A stretch of DNA of 64,000 nt from NCBI GenBank assembly GCA_964479045.1, contig CAYZJI010000008.1, positions 1-64,000 of the forward strand, written 5' to 3'. The translations under genes and the position numbers were made by a program. The number at the start of each line of letters is the position of its first letter. The first letter of the stretch is position 1. Origin of the DNA: 2-02-FULL-47-50 sp964479045 (GTDB lineage: Bacteria; Pseudomonadota; Gammaproteobacteria; Eutrophobiales; Eutrophobiaceae). This document shows positions 1 through 7,406 of the stretch, one piece after another. The notes under the pieces were generated by a model. It was not told the DNA's origin. It saw only the letters and a program-made list of their open reading frames with translations, and did not search any database.

Positions 1-211
1 CTTCAGAAACCTTGTCGCCGACTTTTAAATGAATGTCTTTAACCACACCGGCTGCTGGTGAAGGAATATCCAGTGTGGCCTTGTCGCTCTCAATGGTGAT
101 CAATGTATCTTCTTTTTTTACGGATGCTCCGGGCGTTACCGCAATCTCGATGACCGGCACATTCTTGAATTCACCGATGTCGGGGACTTTAATTTTGATT
201 TTGTCAGACAA
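1..211 (-). CDS. lpdA: Dihydrolipoamide dehydrogenase (E3) with N-terminal lipoyl domain, 5' part only
   Basis: Only the first 70 codons lie in the window; the gene continues beyond base 1. They encode a complete lipoyl domain with the ESDKA lipoyl-lysine motif near residue 43 and a PSPAAG turn. The domain resembles the start of the E2 protein upstream but is a separate gene. E3 subunits of the pyruvate dehydrogenase complex that carry their own lipoyl domain are known in several proteobacteria, and the position after aceE-aceF fits that; the FAD/NAD part cannot be seen. The likely start is TTG at 211-209: an in-frame TGA lies 10 codons upstream and no ATG lies between. A weak GGAT precedes it. 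A second single-lipoyl-domain protein is the less likely alternative. Confidence 0.8.
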   Translation of the reverse strand, partial: MSDKIKIKVPDIGEFKNVPVIEIAVTPGASVKKEDTLITIESDKATLDIPSPAAGVVKDIHLKVGDKVSE

Positions 212-244
212 TTTCGTATATCCAGCTTCAGATCAGGTTATATA

Positions 245-316
245 AGTACAAGTATCTCGTATCTCGTGAAGCGTATCTCGAATTCCGCTTCACGCTTCAC
301 GAGGTGCGTTTCACGG
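245..316. repeat. GTGAAGC/GCTTCAC repeat in the aceF-lpd spacer
   Basis: The 111-base spacer holds repeated ATCTCGT and CGTGAAGCG blocks followed by two GCTTCAC copies. CGTGAAGCG at 265-273 pairs with CGCTTCACG at 286-294, giving a 9-bp hairpin stem. The right side continues as GAGGTGCGTTTCACG, which matches the element between aceE and aceF (GAGATACGTTTCAC). It looks like a degenerate copy of that element. A role in mRNA processing or segmental stability within the operon is inference. Confidence 0.7.
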
Positions 317-322
317 ATAAGT

Positions 323-1618
323 TCATAACAATATATGCCTGATGTCCGATAATACCGTGCTGAGATGTTGCGTAAACTGTGCGCCGGCCACACCATCGAT
401 CACACGGTGATCATAAGAGAGTGCAAACGGCAGGATCAGGCGGGGCACAAAAGAACCGTCCTGATAAACGGGTTTCATAGCTGCGCGTGACACACCAAGG
501 ATGGCCACTTCCGGTGCATTCACGATCGGTGTGAAGAATGTGCCGCCCACACTGCCCAGACTGGAAATGGTGAAACAGCCGCCCTGCATTTCCGACGGCG
601 ATAGCTTGCCTTCCCGGGCCTTGTCCGACAATCGGCTCATTTCCACCGCAATATCAAAAAGCCCTTTCTGATCGGCATCCTTGATGACGGGGACAACGAG
701 GCCGTTATCCGTATTGACCGCCACGCCGATATGAAAATATTTTTTCAGGATGATGCTTTCACCATCTGGGCTCAGAGAGGAGTTGAATTCAGGATACTGC
801 TGCAGCACATCGACCACGGCCTTGACCAGAAAGGCAACCAGCGTAAGTTTTACGCCTTTCTTATTCGCCGACTCGAGTTTCGATTTGCGGAATTCCTCCA
901 GATCGGTGATATCAGCTTCATCAAACTGCGTAACGTGTGGCACAGTGATCCAGCTCCGATGCAGGTGCTGGCCGCCGAGACGTTTCAGGCGGGTTAATGG
1001 TTTTGATTCAATTTCCCCGAACTTCGAGAAATCTACCGGGGTGACTTCCGGCAGGTTGAACGCGCCGCCTGTATTGCTCAGCTTGTTGCCGGACAGCATG
1101 CTTTTCACAAAACCTTTCACATCTTCCTTGAGGATTCTTCCTTTGGGCCCTTTGCCATACACCAGTCCCAGATCAACACCAAGTTCCCGCGCAAAGCGCC
1201 GTACTGAAGGACTCGCATGGGCTTTGGCGGAATGACTGATCCCGACCATTTCTGAACCGATGGGTGTCTGTGGCGCAGGCCGGGGTTCGGGTGTACTGCT
1301 GGCTGCGACAGGCGCAGGTATTGTCGTTTCTTTTTGCGGTGCCGGTTTTTGTTCCGAGGCAGGTGCCGTGGCTGCACCGGACTCCTCAAGAATCATGATC
1401 GGCGTACCCTCTGAAACCTTGTCGCCGATCTTGATCAGGACTTTCTTGATGATCCCCGCAGCCGGCGAAGGAATATCCATGGTGGCCTTGTCGCTCTCCA
1501 GTGTGATCAGCGTTTCTTCCTTCCTGACCGGGTCACCCGGTTTCACGGCAATCTCGATAATCGGGATGCCTTTGAAGTCTCCGATGTCGGGAACCTTAAT
1601 TTCGATCTCGTTGCGCAA
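323..1618 (-). CDS. aceF: Dihydrolipoamide acetyltransferase, E2 of pyruvate dehydrogenase
   Basis: This is the E2 core of the pyruvate dehydrogenase complex, which moves the acetyl group from lipoamide to CoA. The 431 residues read as one lipoyl domain (about 3-75, lipoyl lysine K44 in ESDKAT), an Ala/Pro-rich linker (80-125), a peripheral subunit-binding domain (about 135-172, starting ASPSVRRFAREL) and a catalytic domain ending in SYDHRVIDG with H404 and D408. With a single lipoyl domain it is shorter than E. coli AceF (three domains, 630 residues). The start is TTG at 1618-1616, next to the lipoyl fold and behind a GGGATAG-like site; no in-frame ATG fits. It lies between aceE and lpd in one minus-strand operon. 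Confidence 0.95.
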   Translation of the reverse strand: MRNEIEIKVPDIGDFKGIPIIEIAVKPGDPVRKEETLITLESDKATMDIPSPAAGIIKKVLIKIGDKVSEGTPIMILEESGAATAPASEQKPAPQKETTIPAPVAASSTPEPRPAPQTPIGSEMVGISHSAKAHASPSVRRFARELGVDLGLVYGKGPKGRILKEDVKGFVKSMLSGNKLSNTGGAFNLPEVTPVDFSKFGEIESKPLTRLKRLGGQHLHRSWITVPHVTQFDEADITDLEEFRKSKLESANKKGVKLTLVAFLVKAVVDVLQQYPEFNSSLSPDGESIILKKYFHIGVAVNTDNGLVVPVIKDADQKGLFDIAVEMSRLSDKAREGKLSPSEMQGGCFTISSLGSVGGTFFTPIVNAPEVAILGVSRAAMKPVYQDGSFVPRLILPFALSYDHRVIDGVAGAQFTQHLSTVLSDIRHILL

Positions 1619-1656
1619 ATGTCTATCCCGTGGTTATCTCAAGTTTTATTTAACAC

Positions 1657-1736
1657 GTGAAGCGTGAAGCGTGAAGCGTGAAGCGTGAAGCGTGAAGCGT
1701 GAAGCGTGAAGCGGGGATATTTTTTTGCGCTTCACG
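1657..1736. repeat. Tandem heptamer (GTGAAGC)x8 plus hairpin, aceE-aceF spacer
   Basis: Eight perfect head-to-tail copies of GTGAAGC fill 1657-1712. The last copy, CGTGAAGCG at 1705-1713, can pair with CGCTTCACG at 1728-1736 across a T-rich loop. Any other unit could pair with the same right arm, so the hairpin loop could vary in length. A perfect 7-bp tandem array is prone to slippage, and its copy number may differ between strains. The array sits in the untranslated spacer of the aceEF operon, so changes would alter spacing or mRNA structure rather than a reading frame. Confidence 0.9.
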
Positions 1737-1758
1737 AGATACGTTTCACTAGTCCCGC

Positions 1759-4419
1759 TCATACCGTCACCGGATTCGGTTTTTCCGGATCGATGCCATA
1801 TTTCCTGATGGCTTCGGTTACCGTTTTCGCCGGGACAGCGCCTTCGTCCGCCAATGCTTTCAATGCGGCTACCACCACATAATAGCGATTTACTTCAAAA
1901 AACTTGCGTAGTTGTTTGCGTGTGTCGCTGCGGCCAAAACCATCCGTGCCCAGAACGGCATAGCGGCCAGGAACAAACTCGCGGATCTGATCAGAATGTA
2001 ACTTGATGTAATCAGTTGCGGCGATCACAGGAGATTTTGCGTCCTTGAGTGATTGCGTCACATAGCTTTCACGTGGTCTGGATTCGGGATGTAGCAGGTT
2101 CCAGCGTTGCACATCCAGCGCTTCGCGTCTCAGTTCGGTAAAACTGGTGACACTCCAGATATCAGACGAGACATCGAAATCCTGTTGCAACAATTCACCT
2201 GCGGCGATTACTTCACGGAGTATCGTTCCGGAACCCAGCAACTGCACATGCAGTTTGTTGCGTTTGTTCGCAGACCGGAATTTATACATACCTTTGATAA
2301 TGCCGTCAGCGGATCCTTCCGGCATGGCGGGATGCAGATAGTTTTCATTCATAACCGTGATGTAATAGAACACATCATGGTTCAGTTCATACATGCGTTT
2401 CAGACCATCCTGAACAATCACGGCAAGTTCATAGGCAAAAGCAGGATCATAGGACACGCAATTCGGGATAAGCGATGCCTGAATGAGACTGTGGCCGTCC
2501 TGATGTTGCAGACCTTCACCCGCAAGCGTGGTACGGCCAGCCGTGCCGCCGAGCAGGAAACCACGCGAACGCATATCGCCCGAGGCCCAGGCCAGATCGC
2601 CAATGCGCTGGAAACCGAACATGGAGTAATAAATGTAGAACGGGATCATGAACAGACCGTGGTTGCGGTACGCCGTTGCCGCGGCTATCCATGAAGAATA
2701 GGCACCTGCTTCGTTGATGCCTTCTTCCAGAATCTGCCCCTTGATGTCTTCGCGGTAATAACTGACCTGATCGTGATCCATCGGTGTATATAACTGACCG
2801 ACGGCGGAGTAAATGCCCAGTTGCCGGAACATACCTTCCATGCCGAAAGTGCGTGCTTCGTCCGGTACGATGGGGACGATACGTGGACCGATGTTCCTGT
2901 CTTTCAGCAACGCGCCAAGGATGCGCACAAAAGCCATGGTGGTGGAAATTTCCCGATCACCGGTGCCTTCCAGCAATTTCTGATGTATATCAATTGCAGG
3001 AATTTTCAGCGGTTCCGGTTTGCGGACATTACCGAAGAAATAGCCTCCGAGTTGTTTGCGCCGTTCAGACAGATACTGAATTTCCGGGCTGTCTTCCGGC
3101 GGGCGATAGAAAGGCGCATTGGCAATGTCCTTGTCCGAAATCGGAATGTTTAATCGATCACGGAATTTTTTCAGTGCCTCTACACCCAACTTCTTTTGTT
3201 GATGTGTGATGTTCTGGCCTTCTCCCGCTTCACCCATGCCGTAACCTTTTACGGTCTTGGCGAGTATAACGGTCGGCTGGCCTTTGTGTTTCACGGCGGC
3301 GGCATAGGCCGCATAAATCTTGTGTGGATCATGGCCACCGCGATTCAAACGCCAGATGTCTTCGTCTGACATGTTTGCGACCATGGCCTTGAGTTCCGGA
3401 TACTTGCCGAAAAAATAATCGCGCACATATTTTCCGTCATTGGCCTTGAAGGCCTGATACTCACCGTCTACACATTCTTCCATACGTTTGTATAAAAGAC
3501 CGGTGGTGTCGCGGGCAATCAGCGGGTCCCAGTATGAACCCCAGATGACTTTAATCACATTCCAGCCGGCGCCACGGAACACGCCCTCCAGTTCCTGGAT
3601 GATCTTGCTGTTGCCGCGTACCGGGCCGTCAAGACGTTGCAGATTGCAGTTGATCACAAAGATCAGATTATCAAGTCCTTCACGGGCGGCGAGATCAATC
3701 GCGCCTTTGGATTCCGGTTCATCCATTTCACCGTCGCCCATGAACGCCCACACCTTGCGATCGCTGTGCGGTTTTAATTCGCGGTTTTCCAGATAACGCA
3801 TGAAACGTGCCTGATAGATGGCCATCAAGGGACCCAGTCCCATCGACACGGTTGGGAACTGCCAGTAATGCGGCATCAGCCACGGATGCGGATAGGAAGA
3901 CAAACCTTTGCCATCGACTTCCTGACGAAAGTTACTCATCTGCTCTTCCGTGATACGGCCGGTGAGAAATGCGCGTGCATAGATACCGGGTGCGGAGTGG
4001 CCCTGCACGAACAGCAGATCGCCACCATGATTTTCCGTGGGCGCACGGAAGAAATGATTGAAGCCGACATCATATAGTGTCGCAGATGAACCAAAACTGG
4101 CGATGTGTCCGCCGAGTTCACTACTGACGCGGTTCGCTTTCACCACCATGGCCATGGCATTCCAGCGCACCAGCGAACGGATTCTCCATTCCATGCCCGG
4201 ATCGCCTGGCGAGCGTTCTTCCTTTCCCGGCGGGATGGTATTCAGATAAGCGGTGTTGGCGGAATAGGGCAGGTAAGCGCCGGACTGACGGGCTTTGGCA
4301 ATCAGTTGTTCAAGGACATAATGCGCCCGCTCAACCCCTTCACGTTCCAGGATGGATTCCAGTGCTTCCAGCCATTCCTGTGTTTCCTGCGGATCAATAT
4401 CTTTTTCTTGTTCTGCCAT
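1759..4419 (-). CDS. aceE: Pyruvate dehydrogenase E1 component, homodimeric type
   Basis: This thiamine-diphosphate enzyme decarboxylates pyruvate and acetylates the E2 lipoyl group. At 886 residues it is almost the same length as E. coli AceE (887), the homodimeric E1 of gamma- and betaproteobacteria. The thiamine-diphosphate motif GDGEMDEPES is followed by NLQRLDGPVRGN. Other family stretches are VKGYGMGEAGEGQN and LLGGTAGRTTLAGEGLQHQDG. The ATG at 4419 opens the PDH operon, followed by aceF and lpd. Its Shine-Dalgarno is weak. The divergent neighbour is an aminopeptidase-family gene 107 bases away. I did not recognise a PdhR operator in that gap. Confidence 0.97.
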   Translation of the reverse strand: MAEQEKDIDPQETQEWLEALESILEREGVERAHYVLEQLIAKARQSGAYLPYSANTAYLNTIPPGKEERSPGDPGMEWRIRSLVRWNAMAMVVKANRVSSELGGHIASFGSSATLYDVGFNHFFRAPTENHGGDLLFVQGHSAPGIYARAFLTGRITEEQMSNFRQEVDGKGLSSYPHPWLMPHYWQFPTVSMGLGPLMAIYQARFMRYLENRELKPHSDRKVWAFMGDGEMDEPESKGAIDLAAREGLDNLIFVINCNLQRLDGPVRGNSKIIQELEGVFRGAGWNVIKVIWGSYWDPLIARDTTGLLYKRMEECVDGEYQAFKANDGKYVRDYFFGKYPELKAMVANMSDEDIWRLNRGGHDPHKIYAAYAAAVKHKGQPTVILAKTVKGYGMGEAGEGQNITHQQKKLGVEALKKFRDRLNIPISDKDIANAPFYRPPEDSPEIQYLSERRKQLGGYFFGNVRKPEPLKIPAIDIHQKLLEGTGDREISTTMAFVRILGALLKDRNIGPRIVPIVPDEARTFGMEGMFRQLGIYSAVGQLYTPMDHDQVSYYREDIKGQILEEGINEAGAYSSWIAAATAYRNHGLFMIPFYIYYSMFGFQRIGDLAWASGDMRSRGFLLGGTAGRTTLAGEGLQHQDGHSLIQASLIPNCVSYDPAFAYELAVIVQDGLKRMYELNHDVFYYITVMNENYLHPAMPEGSADGIIKGMYKFRSANKRNKLHVQLLGSGTILREVIAAGELLQQDFDVSSDIWSVTSFTELRREALDVQRWNLLHPESRPRESYVTQSLKDAKSPVIAATDYIKLHSDQIREFVPGRYAVLGTDGFGRSDTRKQLRKFFEVNRYYVVVAALKALADEGAVPAKTVTEAIRKYGIDPEKPNPVTV

Positions 4420-4526
4420 GATCGTAACCCGTTTTTTACACTATATAGGAGACTATAAGCCGGTGGAATCTATTACAATACTATCCAGTCTGATACCCAT
4501 CCTACCCCATAAGGATAGCAACAAAA

Positions 4527-6011
4527 ATGAATATCAAATTACTGCAGCAAACACAGCCTCCCTCCCGGAAACAGGTCGATAAACTGGGGCACTGGATCAT
4601 GCTTTTGCCGCATCCGTTTACTCCGGCAGACCTGAAGAAACTCCCGTATGGCAATATTCTTCAAACACGTCGCAAACGTATCGCCAGCAATAAACCGGAC
4701 AAATCGCCGGTAGTCGTGGATCTGCCCAACAATTCCGGCAGCCATGTGTCCTTTGCCTGTATTAAACCGGACATCAGCAGTTTTAACCTGCTCACGCTGG
4801 CACGTAAACTTGTAGCAGCGCACAAAGATTATCAGCCCGGTGAGTTCGGTCTGATGGTACAGGGTTTCGATATCACGCACTCCGAACGTATCGCGGAAGC
4901 CCTCGTGGCGGCCACACTGGCTGCATCCACAGAACTGCCGCATTTCAGGGGCAAGGAAAAAGTCAGAACCCGGTTACAGAAAATACACCTGTTCGGTATC
5001 ATGGCGGATCACGGTTTTGAGCGTACCTATGCTGAAGCAGAAGGGAATGCACTGGCCCGCAGCCTGAGCGTATTGCCCTCCAACATGCTTACGCCCACGG
5101 AATATCTGCAAAAAGTCCGGCAGCTGGCAAAAGAAAACCGGTGGAAACTTGAGTTCTATGGCGTGAATGAACTCAAAAAGAAAAAGGCTGGTGCATTTCT
5201 GGCAGTCGCACAGGGCAGTCCGAAGGATGATGCCGGCATCGTCCGCTTAAGTTACACACCGGCAGGCAAAGCCGCACAGAAAAACAAACTGGCGCTGGTC
5301 GGCAAGGGCATTTGTTACGATACCGGCGGCACCAATCTCAAACCCGCCAACTCCATGTTCGGCATGCACGAAGACATGCAGGGCAGTGCGGTGGCGCTCG
5401 GAACATTTCTTGCGCTCACAAAATTAAAAGTGAATTTTCCGGTGGAATGCTGGATGGCCCTTGCCATGAACCACATCGGGCCCAAAGCCTACAAGCCGAA
5501 TGATGTGGTGACGGCCTGTGATGGCACGACGATTGAAGTAGTCCACACGGATGCTGAAGGCCGTATGGTATTGAGTGACACGCTCGCACTGGCGTCCAAT
5601 GAAAAACCCAAACTGATTATTGATTACGCCACGCTCACCGGGGCGTGTGTGTATTGTCTCGGTACAGCCTACAGCGGGATCTTTACCAACACTGAAAAAT
5701 TATTGCCCACTCTAATTGACGCCGGTCGCGACAGCGGTGAACGGGTCTGGTCATTCCCGCTGGATGAAGACTACGACAGGATGCTGGAGAGTGACATTGC
5801 GGACATCAAGCAATGCTCACGCGAAAGCGGCGTCGATCATATTCTTGCATCACGGTTCCTGATGAAATTTGTCAAGAACAATGCACAGTGGATACATATT
5901 GATCTCTCCAGCAGCCGTTCCAAAGGAGGTCTCGCGCATATCCCGACGGACACCACGGGGTTTGGCATACGCTACACGCTGAATCTGTTGCTGGACAAGA
6001 AAATTCTGTAG
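4527..6011 (+). CDS. Leucyl aminopeptidase family (M17) metallopeptidase
   Basis: The 494 residues match the M17 family of cytosolic, two-metal aminopeptidases that remove N-terminal residues from peptides. The C-terminal catalytic half carries GKGICYDTGG (canonical GKGITFDSGG), HEDMQGSA (metal-binding Asp) and HTDAEGRMVLSD (canonical NTDAEGR). Metal ligands are therefore kept, with substitutions around them. The N-terminal half (1-170) is divergent, as is usual for this fold. It belongs to the shorter 'leucyl aminopeptidase family' group rather than classical PepA, so no symbol is given. The ATG at 4527 has AAGGAT about 12 bases upstream. The stop overlaps the next gene by one base (TAGTG). 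Confidence 0.88.
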   Translation: MNIKLLQQTQPPSRKQVDKLGHWIMLLPHPFTPADLKKLPYGNILQTRRKRIASNKPDKSPVVVDLPNNSGSHVSFACIKPDISSFNLLTLARKLVAAHKDYQPGEFGLMVQGFDITHSERIAEALVAATLAASTELPHFRGKEKVRTRLQKIHLFGIMADHGFERTYAEAEGNALARSLSVLPSNMLTPTEYLQKVRQLAKENRWKLEFYGVNELKKKKAGAFLAVAQGSPKDDAGIVRLSYTPAGKAAQKNKLALVGKGICYDTGGTNLKPANSMFGMHEDMQGSAVALGTFLALTKLKVNFPVECWMALAMNHIGPKAYKPNDVVTACDGTTIEVVHTDAEGRMVLSDTLALASNEKPKLIIDYATLTGACVYCLGTAYSGIFTNTEKLLPTLIDAGRDSGERVWSFPLDEDYDRMLESDIADIKQCSRESGVDHILASRFLMKFVKNNAQWIHIDLSSSRSKGGLAHIPTDTTGFGIRYTLNLLLDKKIL

Positions 6012-6403
6012 TGTTTTTTTCTTCTTTGAAAGCTTTCCTGCCGGTTGCTGGCCTGATCGCGTCAACAACAGTGCTGGCCGATCCGGCGGATGTGGTGAAA
6101 GTCGAAGTGATGAGTCATGGTGATGATCGTTATACATTTAGTGTTACCGTGAAGCATAATGATACCGGTTGGGAGCACTATGCCGATGCATGGGTGATAT
6201 TTATCGAAGATGGGCAAAATCTGGCTGCCCGCAATTTGCAGCATCCACATGTTGACGAACAACCGTTTACCCGTAGTCTGCCTTATGTCTATGTTCCGGC
6301 AGATATTAAAACCGTGATCATCCGCGCGCATTGTTCGCGGGACAAGTTTGGCGGGAAAGAAATAACGGTGATGATTCCGGCGGATGATATTGATCCTTCG
6401 TAA
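6011..6403 (+). CDS. Conserved exported protein of unknown function
   Basis: The 130-residue product starts at GTG 6011, whose G is the last base of the preceding stop codon, so the two genes are probably translationally coupled. Residues 1-23 form a signal peptide (hydrophobic core, cleavage after VLA), which puts the protein in the periplasm. The mature part holds motifs I associate with a widespread uncharacterised proteobacterial family: DTGWEHYADAW, HPHVDEQPFTRSL, and RAHCSRDKFGGKE near the C-terminus. Several histidines and acidic residues could bind metal, but no activity can be assigned. The fold looks beta-rich. Confidence 0.75.
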   Translation: MFFSSLKAFLPVAGLIASTTVLADPADVVKVEVMSHGDDRYTFSVTVKHNDTGWEHYADAWVIFIEDGQNLAARNLQHPHVDEQPFTRSLPYVYVPADIKTVIIRAHCSRDKFGGKEITVMIPADDIDPS

Positions 6404-6506
6404 TTAATTTTCCGGTTGCGCCATATTCATTATGTAATATGCAACAGAAGTACATCACCACCGTGTAAGGCGGCAATTTACTAAAATCACTGACGACAAC
6501 TAGAAA

Positions 6507-6719
6507 TCAGTGCCCTTCATACTTGAAGGACAGGGACACCCGTGCCCGGTAGGCAACGACCTTTCCGTCTTCAACTTTCATGTCCAGCTTGCTGATTTCG
6601 GCAATTCTAAGATTTTTCAGCGACTTGGAAGCGGCCTCCACCGCTTGTTTGGCGGCATCTTCCCAGGATTTGGTGCTGGTCCCTATCAGCTCGGTGACTC
6701 TATAGATACTGTCAGACAT
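6507..6719 (-). CDS. Dodecin family flavin-binding protein
   Basis: This 70-residue protein matches dodecins, small flavoproteins that assemble into hollow dodecamers and store or buffer flavin in the cytoplasm. Family features present are the N-terminal VYRVTELIGTS-like strand (here IYRVTELIGTST), the SWEDAAKQAV helix, a central LRIAEISKLDMKVEDGK stretch and a final YRARVSLSFKYEG strand. Length is normal. The ATG at 6719 is preceded by a strong AAGGAGAAG site. It stands alone between unrelated genes, with its own promoter-like sequence upstream. Confidence 0.93.
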   Translation of the reverse strand: MSDSIYRVTELIGTSTKSWEDAAKQAVEAASKSLKNLRIAEISKLDMKVEDGKVVAYRARVSLSFKYEGH

Positions 6720-6753
6720 AACGCTTCTCCTTATATTGATTATCAGCCTTTAA

Positions 6754-6762
6754 AGTATAGCA
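6754..6762 (-). promoter_or_regulatory. Extended -10 promoter candidate for the dodecin gene
   Basis: On the minus strand TGCTATACT gives a TG-N extended -10 with TATACT as the hexamer, about 35 bases before the dodecin ATG. No good -35 is seen at 17 bases, which is acceptable for an extended -10 promoter. This is a sequence match only. Confidence 0.45.
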
Positions 6763-6941
6763 GTGCGTAAATTCACTATGGGCTTGATGGCAGAGAGATA
6801 ATTGATTTGTATCAATTAATGGCAGGCTATTATTTTGTCTATAGTGTGACCCGGTTGGCTATTCAGACTGCCGGACGCTAAAACCTGGATGTTGTTTTAT
6901 GTTCCAATAATCCGGATTAATTCATTATGAGGTTATGACTG

Positions 6942-7349
6942 ATGAACAGGTTGCAACGTAATATGACAGGTATACTGATTGCAATGTCAACGCTGATTTT
7001 CAGCGGATGTGCAGTGCATCATGTCCACTCAGACGGCCCCGGTTATGGTCCGCCGCCACATGCCCCGGCACATGGTTACCGGGCCAAGTATCATGATCAT
7101 GATCTGGTGTTTGATTCCGGTCTTGGTGTTTATGTGGTTACAGGCTGGCCTGAGCATTATTATCTGGATGGTATTTATTACCGGCATTCCCATGATGGCT
7201 GGTATCACAGTAAATATCTGGATCGTGACTGGGGTCATTATGACGATGATGCCCGTGTTCCGCCCGGTCTCGCCAAAAAATATGGTCACGGCCCCGGCTC
7301 AGGACGAGGGCATGGTAAAGGCAAAGGAAAAGGCAAGGAAAGAGATTGA
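6942..7349 (+). CDS. Small His/Gly-rich lipoprotein
   Basis: The 135-residue product has a lipoprotein signal: basic start, hydrophobic core, lipobox-like FSGC with C23 as the lipidation site. The mature protein is rich in His, Tyr, Gly and Asp, including clusters HHVH just after the cysteine, YHDHD around residue 50 and HYYLDGIYYRHSHDGWYHS in the middle. The end is low-complexity and basic (GHGKGKGKGKGK). The composition suggests a metal-binding or surface-associated envelope protein; no function is known to me. The ATG at 6942 follows GAGGTTATGACTG. A strong terminator follows at 7374. Confidence 0.75.
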   Translation: MNRLQRNMTGILIAMSTLIFSGCAVHHVHSDGPGYGPPPHAPAHGYRAKYHDHDLVFDSGLGVYVVTGWPEHYYLDGIYYRHSHDGWYHSKYLDRDWGHYDDDARVPPGLAKKYGHGPGSGRGHGKGKGKGKERD

Positions 7350-7373
7350 AACCACAGTCACGGTAGATCTAAG

Positions 7374-7398
7374 CACCGCTTTATAGCGGTGTTTTTTT
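7374..7398 (+). terminator. Rho-independent terminator after the His-rich lipoprotein gene
   Basis: CACCGCT (7374-7380) pairs perfectly with AGCGGTG (7385-7391) across a TTAT loop, followed by seven Ts. It ends the plus-strand lipoprotein transcript just before the convergent channel gene. Confidence 0.93.
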
Positions 7399-7406
7399 AC
7401 AGGCCG

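Noticed and set aside
750..1235. Plus-strand frames opposite aceF, aceE, acnA and other long genes
   Set aside because: All lie antisense to well-identified enzymes and have low-quality composition (Arg/Ser/Cys-rich), as expected for shadow frames.
1657..1712. CRISPR-like array
   Set aside because: The units are 7 bases long with no spacers between them; it is a simple tandem repeat.
7009..7386. Second plus-strand frame inside the His-rich lipoprotein gene
   Set aside because: It overlaps a gene with a proper signal peptide and lipobox. Its Met/Ile-rich product is what a shifted reading of His/Asp codons gives.
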